This document shows, piece by piece, positions 34,607-47,205 of a stretch of 64,000 bases of DNA. The position numbers were made by a program, and so were the translations under genes. The notes beneath the pieces are model-generated. The model was not told where the DNA came from and did not search any database. It was given only the letters and a program-made list of their open reading frames with translations. This stretch comes from Sipunculus nudus (lineage: Eukaryota > Annelida > Sipuncula > Golfingiida > Sipunculidae). The stretch covers positions 4,393,479 to 4,457,478 of the forward strand of contig CM049321.1 in assembly GCA_026874595.1 (NCBI GenBank). Direction: 5' to 3'. Within the stretch, counting starts at the first letter, position 1, and every line of letters begins with the position of its first letter.

Positions 34607-36284
34607 GTTTTATATCAAATACTATACCAATCAATAAACCATGCAGTATCTATTTAAACATTTCTCTCAATACTCAATGCATTTTGCTCAAGAAAGGAAA
34701 GTCCCATGTTTTAAACCATCTTGATTGTTTAGTTTCAAAATGGTCAAACAATTTTTCTTTGTACAACCTTCATCTTTCCTTACTATCAGATGCCCTCCCT
34801 TGTGGTGCTGTTTTTTTCTCTCCATCTCATGTTTTCTTCCTCTATACAGTCAATGTCACTGATTCAGAATCAACTAGTCAGATCTCATACATCACCTGAA
34901 AAATATACAACAAGATTTATCATTGCATGTCTAGAATATGCATTGAATTTTAATAAAAAAAACTTCATTATTATGATAAAAGATTGTATTATAATGTTAA
35001 AAAATGCTAGGGCTGTAAATAAATTGTCTCACAGTAGGATATGTATCATAATACAGTGCAACCTGGTCTTGCAGACAACTCTCTCAGGTAGAAAACTGGC
35101 TATTACAGACACAAAATATAGGTTAGGTACAAAAATGAGACCTCTATAGGGTGATCACCTCCCTAATGTGGACTACAAAAAAACAGTTGATGCTATGTTT
35201 TGAGTGTTTCAGGGTAAATCAGCCTTGCAAATATGGACAAATTCTTGAAACTGAACAATGAACCACTAACCTTATACAAAATTTGGCAGGAATGTTTAAC
35301 ATTTTTTTCGTTTGTGATATCTGTTCAAATATAGATTTATCTAGATGAAGACAGAGTATAATAGTTCTCATTTTATATTATATTTTAGGAGATATCACAA
35401 AAGATCAAGTCCTTGAGATGCACTAAATACTTGTCAACTACAGCTTCATAGGAAACTTCTCAAAATTCATAATTTTATTTAATACAGGTAAACATTATTA
35501 TTTATAAATTCAGCATTTCCACTGAAATTTTTAACAAAATTGATAAAGAGAACCTAATCACCTATAAAGCATGTTGAATTCACACAAAAATTAGCTTCTT
35601 CCCTTAAAAATAAATTTGTACCTGCCAAAATATTGCCCTGAAACCATTTGCCTACTCCTGTAAACTAGTGTTAAAAACAGTTGACCAGACAAGTTCACAA
35701 GTGTCAATATAAACACAGTACGTGCATCATGCGGGCCACTACACATGTTAATCAGGAGATGCCCTGACTTACTTGGCCCAACAAATGTAACACATGTTCC
35801 CTGTGGCTGAAACACAGCATGTTGCGGCTCACAATCAGACCTCCTGTCATGTGTCCTTGTTATGATAAACAGATATGTGGACTGTGTTTACCAACATGCA
35901 GAGCCATAACAAGGTGTTAAACAGCTGCATGCCAGGTACTGAGACTGCTGGGATGGTTTTGCTGGGAAACTTTGGTGTAATGCAAAACTGAACAGAGCGA
36001 CTATAGAATCACTTAAGCACTGCCTTGACAAGGTATGTGTCTATACGGATGGATGATATGATGATCAGAATTCATTTAATGAAAAAGTAAGTGACAAATC
36101 AAGACACAAGTCACAAGCAACTGGATATAAATGTTTCCTGTGAACACAAGTGTCATGTCTCAGAAAAGTGAGTGAGATACTCTATAGTCTTGCCAAAGTG
36201 CAAACTAAAGAGAAAGAATAGGCATAATATTGCTCCTGATTTTGCCCTTTTAAACTACGAGGCAAATAAATAAAATAAATTGAC
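34607..36284. other. Upstream region of the zinc-finger gene, no gene seen
   Basis: AT-rich DNA with short frames on both strands and no domains. It could contain an intron and non-coding first exon of the zinc-finger gene. Confidence 0.35.
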
Positions 36285-36908
36285 TATAGTCTGTTCCAGT
36301 ACCCCTGTCCACCTGTTTTTTCGTGATTATTTATCTGTGAATCAAAGAACGCCAGAACTGTTTGACCTTGGGGAAGAAAGAGGAAAAAGCGTAATTAACT
36401 AATATGGAAATAATAGCCTACCTTGTTATTTTCCTATAAACAATTTAAAACCATTTTATGAGTAACTAGTCTATTCTTTAGCGACATCTTGCCATTAATC
36501 TGTGAAATGGGCAGATCAGGGGATAGTGATGACGTCATAATTGACGTGACGTACTAAAGAGGCACCAACGTTCACGGGACCAATAATCAAGAGCTGCCGA
36601 CCTCTGCTTACAGCGAGACTTGTATTCTCCGCGTGCACGCGCTTCACTGTTACGTCACATTACTTTATATCCATATCCAAGGAGGATAAACAATTGCCGC
36701 ATATTAGGGACGCCATGAACCACGGATATATTTGAGACATGTCAACCAGGCCGTAAAGTGAGTAATATTTATATCGTGAGTGGGTAAGGTACCAAAAATT
36801 ACGCTTTTGCCTCTTTATGCCAATGGTGCAAATTTTGTTTGCCAGATTTGTCTTATGAAGAGATAATCGCGAAAAATCAGGTGGACAGGGGTACAGGAAC
36901 GGACTATA
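36285..36908. mobile_element. TIR element, about 624 bp, no transposase
   Basis: The left end TATAGTCTGTTCCAGTACCC, continuing CTGTCCACCTG, TTTTTCG and GATTAT, is matched by the inverted right end (complement TATAGTCCGTTCCTGTACCC, continuing CTGTCCACCTG, TTTTTCG and GATTAT). The TIRs are about 45-48 bp with only a few mismatches. No transposase is encoded. A TA target duplication is possible at the outer TATA but ambiguous. CRE-like sites are inside. Confidence 0.72.
36530..36657. promoter_or_regulatory. Cluster of CRE-like sites with CCAAT box
   Basis: A full palindromic site TGACGTCA lies at 36530-36537, with further TGACGT half-sites at 36542 and 36547 and an inverted one (TACGTCA) at 36651-36657. 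CCAAT is at 36580-36584. The segment is more CpG-rich than its surroundings. It lies inside the TIR element, about 1.9 kb upstream of the zinc-finger start codon. Promoter function is inferred from motifs only. Confidence 0.4.
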
Positions 36909-37466
36909 ATGATCCAAAGGCAAAGCAGTCCAAAAAGTGGGCGTGGCATTATCACAGTATATAAAATCAAAAGCTCAGCGTCTTCCCACAAAATTATAAA
37001 ATACAGCACATAGGGCATAAAGTGAACTCAATAGATGTTCCCAAGACTAAGTTAAACTGGTTAATGGATGTTATGGACTTGTTATGCAAGTCATCAGGTC
37101 ATGTCACTCACGGACACGGACAATGCAATGATAGGTCACTAGTGTACTTTTATTTAACAATTTAGTGAACATACTGTATTCTTTGTAACATACCATTTAT
37201 TTTCGTCTTTATTTTGATTTAATTCAGGACCAACATGACAGCTTGACTCCCCAAACTGTCATTCCATCATCCCTATTCGTTTGCTGTCACTGGTTTGTTG
37301 TTGTGTCAATGAGCGATAAATGGCAGTGTGGCGTATTGTCAAAGACTGGCGGTACGGACTAAAATCCGGAAGTCGGATGTCGGATGCCAAACCGGACGTC
37401 AATCTCGGGTGCCATAATACATATATATACAGAAACATGTATCTTATAAAAAAATAAATGAATATC

Positions 37467-37517
<51 letters not shown>

Positions 37518-39860
37518 ATCTCTAATCATATTTTTACTCTGTTAAATTTCACAAAATTCTAGCATGGATACACTATTTACTATAATACTATAATTTACTG
37601 GCAAACAGAGTAATTAACACATATATATGTGTATTTTAATTGTAAATGACCTTTGAGTGTGTATACATACGTTTTCTCGTGTATTAAATTTAATATTATA
37701 TGGACCGCTAGCCGTTCTCTTCATACAATAAAAGTACAAATATAAATATTATATTATATAACATATTTTATCAAATTACTTTAGTCATTTATATTATTAA
37801 GTCATTTATATTACTAAGTAAATCATAAAACTTAGGTATAGTATATTATATTATATTGGTAAAGTCTTTGTACAATGTAATATATGTCTAGGAGATACAC
37901 TGGGCCTACGATAAATATATTTTTTTCAAACGTAGAAAATGGATAGACGATGGATAATACAGATCCGAACTCCACGTAAATTCAATAATTGTTGTTTATT
38001 TAATCTACAAAGTTAACCAAATATGATAAAAATACAATATACCTTTCACTAAAACAATACAATAAACACAAAAAAAATAAATGTAAATCCAAATTAGAAT
38101 GTCTAGGGGTCCGAGTCCGAAGAAACCCAAATTAAAACAAATGTTCACATCTTAGCAGTCATGCATTTATCAAATGTTTCCATGTTAAACAAATATCTGA
38201 AACGGCCCTAAAATATTTTACAGGTGATAGTCTACCGACTCCCTATATATCCCAGGGGTCGTAATTATGCCTTTCAACCTGTCTCAGACAGGCAAAAACA
38301 ATCACGGAATGCCATTTTTCATGCTGTACCAAGCCGTTGGAAAGGTAAACACCCAGATGTTTTTCATATTGGTATCTGATAAGTAGTAAAAAAGGACACC
38401 AAAAAATAATTCTACAGGTAGTGTTCCACCTGCTCTCTTTATCTTAATTATATATATATTTTCTATTAAAATGATCTATAATTTCTTTTACTTCCCGGCA
38501 TTTAGGCCTCAACCACTTATATTTTCCTGGGGTTTTCTTCACTGTACAATCGTGTTTCTGATATAACAGTGTTACTTTTGAAAACGTTCAGTTCATTTTG
38601 CATGCAAGTGTGCATTTTGGATTGCTTTTAAGATGGCAGAATCAGGTTTACATAGAGCGAAATGTGGTTGAAAGTTTGATATTATTCAAGGATTCATCTT
38701 TAGCGGAAATAAAGAGAAAATTTTCTACGGAGAGGCAAACCTTGTAGGTGAAATTTCAAAGTATTACGATCCCTGAGAAATATAAGTAGGATGGAGTATA
38801 CAGATCCTTACTGTTATTCCTTATTTGTTAGGCCTCGTAGCCTTGTACGAAAGTTATCACATTAACTTAATAACCCTTCATTAGCCAACATTATGCTCAA
38901 ATAGCGCTCACTTATAAGGTTGATAGCTGTTACTGTAACCTGTCATACAGGTTTACAGTTATATTTTATTACATGTGAAACAAAGTACCCCACAGGGTGT
39001 ATCAATATGCCCCTAATAGGGGACATTGTTTACCAATTTTTATACAGGTTGCTCAAGGTATATTGTAAGAATAAAATGTCTTGACCTTTCAATATTCGTT
39101 GTTTCTACAGATGATTGAAAGTTGTTTATAAGTACAAAATAGCTATACCTGTTATCTTGTATATTATATGAGGCTGAGACAAAATTGCAAAAAAAATGTT
39201 ACAAGTAGCCGTGGTGTTCCCCTTACCGTGTCGTTAGATGTTTATTAGTAAATGTTCATGTCCAGGCCTGATATATACCATAGATCAAAGGTCTGTCCAA
39301 GGTTGTATGCTTGTCTGTTCGATAATTGATGAATATACGAGAAATATTTCAGTGCAACAAAAATAAGGAAGTGCTTAGCACGGTCATTATAATAAATCCT
39401 TCATTTACATTCTCTCCGCACATCATATGATAGCTGCATTAAGATCAATTGACAAGTTAACAGTATTATTGTTTAAGACCGGGAGCCTTGCGAAGTGGTC
39501 CACGCCTCTGATTGTACACACCACCCATACCCCTGTGTGCTAAACCCCAGTCCGTGATTCTTTGATTGCTAATTTATTATTTTTAAATGTAAGATACAGG
39601 AGAAACTTTAATTTGAATGTTTCTTCGAGTACTCTACTACTCTCGATAAAAAGTCTAGATTAAGACTACTTGATTAAGTACACTCGTAAGTAATATTTCG
39701 TGTTTAAAATTCACTGACCTACATAAATGTTTAATGTCTCATTATAGTTGACATGATAAAGAATAATTACACATAATTATATTTAAAGCTCATAAGTGAT
39801 CCCCTGATATTGGGTATGTTTATATGAGTTTTTATTTTACATTTATAAAGTTGGGTATAT

Positions 39861-39929
<69 letters not shown>

Positions 39930-40540
39930 GTATTTTGCTAGAGACATACCTAGTTCTTTGTCAGGTTTCTCTCTTATGATCAAACTCCTTGCATGCTTTG
40001 TCTTGCAGGTTGATCCTGATGTATTTAATTTATGTCACCTTCAAGGAAGGAGTTACAACAATGTAACCTTCCACTATATAATGATGAGTGACGCCACGTC
40101 ATGTTGTAGGGAGAAACTATAGTGTCTCAAAAAGGATTATTTAAATATATTTAAAACTTGGTCCCTGAACAGCCTGAATGAGGATGGATTCTTTCTAATC
40201 TTATCTGGAAAAGCTTCTCCTCTGATAGGGGAAACCGATCATAATTTATTTATGTATAATGCATCACGGATTCTAAAAGATGAATTGTCAGCTATAAGTC
40301 AACTTTGGCCAACGAACTAATCTTCTTATCTCCAAATGAGAAAATTCTTCAGTAACACTCACCTATGCTTTGGAAACGGGTGCTGACTGATGCTCTTTAA
40401 TGAAATGACATTTATATTCATACTCGTGCTCTCAACAATTTTTGTTTCAGCACTTTTGTATTTTTGTGTTCTGTATTATCTTTGTTATATATTCTTCGAT
40501 ATTGGAGGAATAAATGATAACTACTTCGCTTAATGGAAGA
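36909..40540. other. AT-rich intergenic DNA, no gene seen
   Basis: Contains (AT)n tracts at 37468-37515 and 39863-39926. ORFs are short and domain-free. Confidence 0.45.
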
Positions 40541-40552
40541 CCATACACCGTA

Positions 40553-40640
40553 AACATATTTCCCTCACAAACGAGTGCGCCTTTTGGGAGTTCCTCTGTT
40601 TTACACGCACAACAAGGACTCGCAGGTGCGATTCACAGAA
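40553..40640 (+). mobile_element. SINE body fragment
   Basis: CTCACAAACGAGTGCG followed by TTTTGGGA and GTTCCT matches the body of the SINE at 42496 (CTCACAAACGAGTGCG, TTTGGGACGTTCCT). No tRNA-like head is present. Confidence 0.5.
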
Positions 40641-40659
40641 TCTACACCTGCCAAGGACA

Positions 40660-41390
40660 CCCAGTAGACAGACCATGGTCAATAAAGATACTGGCTGTGG
40701 CAAATTGGTTGACCGGCTGTGGCCAATAAATGGAGAAGGCGTGGCCCATTCGAAGCAACTTAATAAGCGACCGTGACCAATATACGTGGACTGGCCTTTG
40801 CTAATTTGCGGACTGGCTGGCCTTTACCAATTATTGACATGACCGTGGAGTCGAGCGACACGAACAAATAAGTTGGTTGGCAGTAGACAATAATGCTACT
40901 GACCTAGGCCAAATATTCTAGGCCATGGGCAATAACTGGACTGTCCGCGGGCAACAGATGGGCTGAACTTGGTCATTTTGTGAACTTGTATTACAGTCGC
41001 CGGCCGCTTACCTGTTTTTAATTAGTTTACTGTCCTTAACTAGTTGTGAAATGACAGCGGTCCTTGCTGATAGGTGGACCGACCATGGTCATTTGGTCTA
41101 CTGATCGTTGACAATCAGTGCATTTACTGTGGTCAGTGAATTTACTGATCATTGCCAATTTATCTACTGACCTTGGACAATTAGCCTACTGGTCTTAGCC
41201 AATTAACGGACCGACCATCAGCAATGAGTGGAGAGCCAACAGTCAACTAGTCTGCTGTCCGTGGGCATTTCGTCAATAAGTGGACAGGCCATATGTCATT
41301 GAGTCTACTGGCCGAAGCCAATTAATGTTTGGCCATGGTCACTGGATGGACTATCCGTGGCCACTTGCTGGACTGACAGTTGTCAGATAT
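40660..41390. repeat. Degenerate GGCCAAT / TGGACTG repeat, copy A
   Basis: Units of about 30-35 bp combine TGGACTGACC, TGGTCAATTAGT and CTACTGGCC in many variants. The matching block in copy B is at 54005-54760. A poly-G run at 41401-41418 lies just right of it. Confidence 0.7.
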
Positions 41391-42055
41391 ATTTTTTTTT
41401 GGGGGGGGGGGGGGGGGGTTTACCGGGAAGACTTTGCGAGGAACACAACTATGACAATAAATCATACTGCTGTTCCAGCCCTACTTATAGATTATAGCTC
41501 TAAAAAGTATTGTGCATTTTGACTGGAATCTTGACACGGAAAACACCAAACATAAAGACGATAAAGAACAGTCCCAGCAGAACCCTGCCCAAGGCCTTGC
41601 ACACAGCCATTATTCTCGTTCTTGTCTGTTCGTATCTGGTTTACTCCATGAACTCCATTAATTCTGTGTAGCTGTGACAAAGCGCTCGTCATCGCTACGC
41701 CTCATGGAATAACCGTCCTACGCACATAAATAAAACAACAGGTTCCTGAAGTGTCATACCTTGGTGGACTACCTTTCCATATACTGTTGATTTTGCCGTC
41801 TATTATTATATATTGCATTATAAAAATCAGAAGAACAGTATATTTATCGAAAATAACACAGTAATAATAATAAAATGACATCTAGGTCCCGTGAACAAAA
41901 TCATTCAACGATCTATTTATAGACTACAACGTAAGTATATAGAAAAGATCAATTATTCATGCAGCATACATCTGACGTTTAAAGAAAAATGAAAAATAAG
42001 AACGTGAAAAGAAATATAAAAAATAAGAAAACTACAACAAAATAACAATAATAAT

Positions 42056-42084
42056 GCTAATAATAATAATAATAATAATAATAA
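42056..42084. repeat. (TAA)n microsatellite
   Basis: About nine TAA units. A shorter equivalent (ATAATAATAATGACAT) lies at the homologous place in copy B near 57110. Confidence 0.85.
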
Positions 42085-42495
42085 TGACATCTAAGAGTCA
42101 GTATACAAATGATCAATAATTCATGCACCATACTTTGACGTTAAAAGAAAATTGAGAAAAAAAAAAGAAAAACAAAAATAATAAACGGCACCCGAGATTT
42201 TTAATCGTGTAACTGGGTACACATCATGTGGGGCGAGCATTAGGTTATTCCGATCAGTCAACCTAGTGGCATTTTTACGTTGCTATATGTCAAGGGAACG
42301 CACTGTATTCCTTATATATTGTCAAGTCTCCGCCAGACGGCGCTAGATGTTTTGCAGATAAGTATTCTATGAATTATACCCCCTCCCCCACGACTCGTTG
42401 GCAACGATTTTCAAACATCTTGTGAAGATATATGGTTGAAAAAATTAACATGAGTGGATGTAAGGAAGTCTGCAGAGCAAAAATATGTTTTAACC

Positions 42496-42845
42496 GGCTT
42501 CTGTGGCTCAGAGGTAAGAGCACAGGACTCAAGGCCGGGAGGTTGTGAGTTCAAATCTCAGTCGAAGAGCGGTGAAATTTTCACGGTCGGCCGCAACCCA
42601 GGGTTTGCGCTATACAGGTTTAATGGGCAGGCTGTACCCCACAGCCGTGTATCACTCACAAACGAGTGCGTCTTTGGGACGTTCCTTGGTGTTATGACCC
42701 AGGAATGGGTTGATTACACACCCAGGACCTGCAGGTGCCGTAGACACTGGGCCTGGGTAACACCAGGATACAAAATAAATGACAGGAAGCGAGTGCTGCC
42801 GCCCTGTCATGTAGTCCCGGACCGAAATGGAACTCTGCAGTTGTA
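42496..42845 (+). mobile_element. tRNA-derived SINE
   Basis: The first 75 bp are tRNA-like. A pol III A box TGGCTCAGAGG (42504-42514) fits TRGYNNARNGG exactly, and a B box GAGTTCAAATCTC (42547-42559) sits at normal spacing. The D-stem (GCTC/GAGC) and T-stem (TGAG/CTCA) pair. About 270 bp of unrelated body follow; a piece of it also occurs at 40553. The acceptor stem is imperfect, so this is not a working tRNA gene. Copy B lacks the insertion, so it arrived after the locus duplicated. Confidence 0.72.
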
Positions 42846-42904
42846 AATTAGATAAGAATTAGACAATTCAGCTTAGAAAAAAATTAAGGCCGTTAGCTCC
42901 ACAA

Positions 42905-42990
42905 GATTCTAACCACGTTCACCTGATGGTCGGGTCGCATACCGTGAAACAGACTGTTGTGAATTAACAGTATTGTTTTTCTTCAGAGTT
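42905..42990 (+). mobile_element. Hammerhead-like retroelement end, copy 1
   Basis: CACCTGATGGTCGGGTCGCA then TACCGTGAAACAGACTGTTG matches the reverse complement of 59271-59345. The CTGATG...GAAAC spacing resembles a hammerhead ribozyme core as found in Penelope-like elements and retrozymes. This copy has a changed core (CTGATGG rather than CTGATGA). An AT microsatellite follows at 43055-43112. Confidence 0.45.
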
Positions 42991-43440
42991 ATACCGCTCT
43001 AGCCTAGTCTGTAGGCCATAGAGCACTTTACATCGGAGGGTAACACTACCTTCTATATATAAATATATATATATATATATGTATATATATGAATATATAT
43101 ATATATATATATATTATCAATCAGGAATAAATCTGGTTTATTTTATGACATGTTATCTCCTTTCATACGCTTATATCTACTGATGGAGTAGGATTTTAAA
43201 GTTATCCTCTGCCTCCTTAAATTTGCTACATACATTGTGTATTCTGAATCAGTTTATGTGTGCTCTAAATGGGAGTGTATGTAATTCAGCTGCTGCAGTG
43301 TCTATTGATTCACGGAAAAAATACTGGTAAACACAGACAAGAAGGGCCCATTATAGATTCAGGGAATTTATTGTTCAGTGATAATAAATATAATTATTAT
43401 TTGTATCAGGAGTATTAGTAGTATATAAACAGATGCACTG

Positions 43441-46300
43441 CTTGGAACAAAAACACACCAGATTTATATAATACATTTATCTATATTTATCTATAGTATT
43501 TTTTAATCATAATTTCAGGTAACCAGAGGTGATTAGTCACAGGTAATTCGTCTCAGGTCACATGCCTGTGATGACGCATTTCGCGTTACGAAAAGTGAAA
43601 TACCCTGGAGACTTGCACCAACAATATACATATGGCATTAATATATAATCAAATATGTATATGGATATAAATAATTTGTAATGTGATACTGTGGGATTAG
43701 TTATAAATGCGACTACAAACCTTGAAAGTCCCGAGTTACCTTAATTATTTCTCCAACAAACAGAGGCGTCCATACTGCTACGGATGAGGGGAATTAGCAC
43801 AAACACAAAATATAAGTTCCATATTATTTATTGAGATATCACTTCGTCTCATGGTACATGTGTATAGTTTCACTGTCTTGGCTTGACTGGCTAGCTGTCC
43901 AGCCGGCCCGAGCGGCCTCATCCCTTCCCTCGTTTTCACTCCCGGATCGTCTTTCGGTATGACACGTAGCATTACCGGGCGCTTTAGTTGTGAGCTACAC
44001 TCGAACATATGAACATATACATATAATTTTATCTAGATGTTGACATTTATAGAACAAATCAATTGTGAAAGTTTGTGATTTTTAATTCACCCTTAGCAAC
44101 CTGAACTTGTTCAATAACCATAGAATATATCTATATACATGTATATAAAGGACGAAGGTCTAAATTAAATAATTTTAAGTGAAAAGAGCTAGATTCATCC
44201 CTACAGAATAATCAAGCAGACTCCGCACTGCTAAAGGGCTTTTCAATACAAACACCGACAAATTGATGTAAGCAAATATATGGGGAGGGATATAGAAACA
44301 TTAACAAATCTAAACAACATACTATAATACTATGTATATACTAGTAGTATTACTGTCTCTTCTACGTTGATACACATTAACATATTGATAAAATGGCATG
44401 GTTATCTAAAAAAATTACATTTCTCATCCATCAGTATTCATCAAACTTACTGCGTGAACAAATTAATTAAGTGCACAAACAGACATAACAGTAAATTCGG
44501 TAGCATACAGTTGATACTATACTGCATATTAATTCAAACCTGTTTTTTAAGTAACTGCTTCAATTCATTTGTAGCATACAAAAGTAAGAAATAGCTTTGT
44601 GGTATCGAACATGACCTCAAACAAGACTATAAACCCTAAAGGTGTTAAACTAACCAGTATATGTGTTACAGTGTTGAAGTGTATGCTAGGTTTCTGCAGC
44701 AATCCATCATTGGATAACATTGATAATGCGTTAGCAAATTAATTCATTCAGTACTCATGCGTATAATCGATTAACATTAATGACAACAGAGTACGTCCAC
44801 AGTTATAATATTTTGGATACATCAAGAACGATAATAGAATAAATGCACAACAAATATTGGGTATACGTGTGATGTATCTGGCGAACTTGTATGCACATGG
44901 AATAAATGCACAAACAAATATTGGATTTACATGTGTATATACGATATACAATGTATTGTATAAGCATGACAGAACAACAAATAATCCCCCATTGCCTCGT
45001 TTTCACTCCTGGATCGTCTTTCAGTATGACACGTAGCAATACTAAATATTTCCATATTTTAATATACAATAAAAATTCTTTAAACTGTAATTTTCCATTA
45101 AAAATTCTTAAATTTAAAATAAAATATTATGGATATATACATGTAGATGTCAGGATTAAATGACTAAAAAAGCAAAATCATGTTGACCAGTTGAAACAGG
45201 TGCGTAAGCTCCAATCGACAGAATATATCATTTTAGAATATGTGGTCAAAGGGAAGGAATCTAAGTCACTTTCCTTTGACTGTATTAGGAATTTCCACTC
45301 ATGAATTCACCAAAATATCATAATCTTCAAAATAGTCCAGCCGCCACTGGACTCAACCTTGTTTTATGGTTTTAATTTTTTTTGTTTGCCAACATATTAG
45401 CTATGAAATTATTAAGGTTGGTCCGCTGTCACCCTTGGACAATTTTAGCTAATTATCATAAAACAAAATGGCCGTTGAAATAACACTTATGGCAAAAATA
45501 TCACAGGTACCTCAACGTTTGACATAGAGGGTCTAGTAATACATGGTTTTTAAGGTATTATGCCCAGAGAATTCATTTTTGTAATTGTTTTTGCCATACC
45601 ACTATTTTCAAAATGGCTGATTCGTCATTTGAAAAAAAAACTTTCATTTCATGAATATACCGTGTAACTTGTGTAATAAGATCACCCGTGGACTTAAGTG
45701 GCCTTAATTTACAGGTTTTCTTATTAGACAGGTCATTTATAATTAACCAATGTAAATGCTCGCGATTCATTCAACGGTGGTCTTGACAGACAGGTGATAT
45801 TATTAGACAGTTGGTCTTTCAGACAAGCCCCACTTTACTGTACTGACCTATTGCTTTGGTTAATACGTTGCTTCAAAGTACTTTGCAGATCTATTTACAT
45901 TTTATAATTTTGGAACAAAATGACAAATTAAACACTTGGCTTAAGGTGTAAGTGAAAAAACGTCCTCAACAACAGCTGTTATACATTATATGTGAATATT
46001 ATCCTTCAAGCTACCTTTATATGGCCTTTATGCTAAAACAATAAGAGTGAAACGTACATAAACAGCACTTATCCACGATTTTCGATTTTTCCCTTGCGCC
46101 GCGGTGAAGAACAATATTTACAACTTAAGCAAGTTTTTTTAGTGTAAGAATGAATGACGAAATAGATGAGCATACCTTGAATTAAATGAATTTAGAATGG
46201 CATCTTTACGGTAATTCTAATATGTTTGTCCTATTTGTCACGTATACAACATAGGTAAGCTATCTAAATTGATGAAATAATGGAAATTTGATACGTTTTA
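43441..46300. other. Extra DNA in copy A, no gene; short dispersed repeat
   Basis: CCTCGTTTTCACTCC, GGATCGTCTTTC and TATGACACGTAGCA occur in order both at 43929-43972 and at 44997-45040. A 64-bp tandem duplication with AATAAATGCACAA lies at 44837-44935. No ORF with recognisable domains was found. Confidence 0.45.
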
Positions 46301-46927
46301 ATAAAATTTAATTTACCATAAGTTCTGAAATTAAACTTCAGAAGGGTACCTGATTCTGGAATAAAATTGCTCATTTTGTTTGATGTTTTATTACTTTGAT
46401 AATATTACAAATATATATATACGAATTTACAGTCGTTCCCTAAATAAATAATAGAATCTACTAATTATTCCTCCCTTTACCCAAATATGTCAGTCTTTTT
46501 AATATGCAAGACCTTGTGGACAGCTGTACTATATCATCCCCGCCCAACCCAATCCCCATTCAAAGCATACAGTACTGGATACACAATGCATAACTGTATG
46601 CGGTTCCCACATAAACATCCCCTTTGCGGGAAAAGAGTTCACCGTTCTGCTATAATAAAGACTTGGACATTTCACTTATGTACATTTCACTGAATGACCC
46701 TGGACCCCGCGATTAGTCAGCGGCTGATAAAGTAAATATGGGTATACGACGGACACTGTAAAATCCACGTGACACTTCAAATGAAAACGCTTTTTCTTCG
46801 AAGTGAGGTGTCATGTTATTATCATTTGTACAAAATTTAACATTACGATCGTATGATGTGGCCTGAATATGTAGCCACAAGAAGCCGTCGGCATGATGTT
46901 ATTTAAACAGATGTTATTATGTGTATG

Positions 46928-47136
46928 CAGGGGCGGATCCAGGATTTAGGAAAAGGGGGGGTCCAACCCAGGAGGACTAATGAAAATCCTAAAAAAAAGG
47001 TCATCACGTCTGAAAAAGGGGGAGTCCAGGCCGCAAAATTACGTCTAAAACCCCTTAAAAAAGGTTGCTTCAGGTGAAAAAGGGGGGGGGGGGTCCGGAC
47101 CCTCTGGACCCCCCCCCCCCCCCGGATCCGCTTCTG
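46928..47136. mobile_element. 209-bp hAT-like MITE in copy A
   Basis: The ends CAGGGGCGGATCC and GGATCCGCTTCTG are inverted complements with two mismatches, flanked by GTATG at 46923-46927 and 47137-47141. The interior is rich in G- and C-runs and non-coding. Copy B lacks the element at the corresponding place (near 60230), so it inserted after the duplication. Confidence 0.8.
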
Positions 47137-47205
47137 GTATGTTGCTTCTTCTTAGACGACCTGAACGTAAACACCAGCCTGGTCAGAGGTAAGTTCAAAT
47201 ATTGT

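Noticed and set aside
42496-42570. Functional tRNA gene
   Set aside because: D- and T-arms and pol III boxes fit, but the acceptor and anticodon stems do not pair well and a SINE body follows directly.
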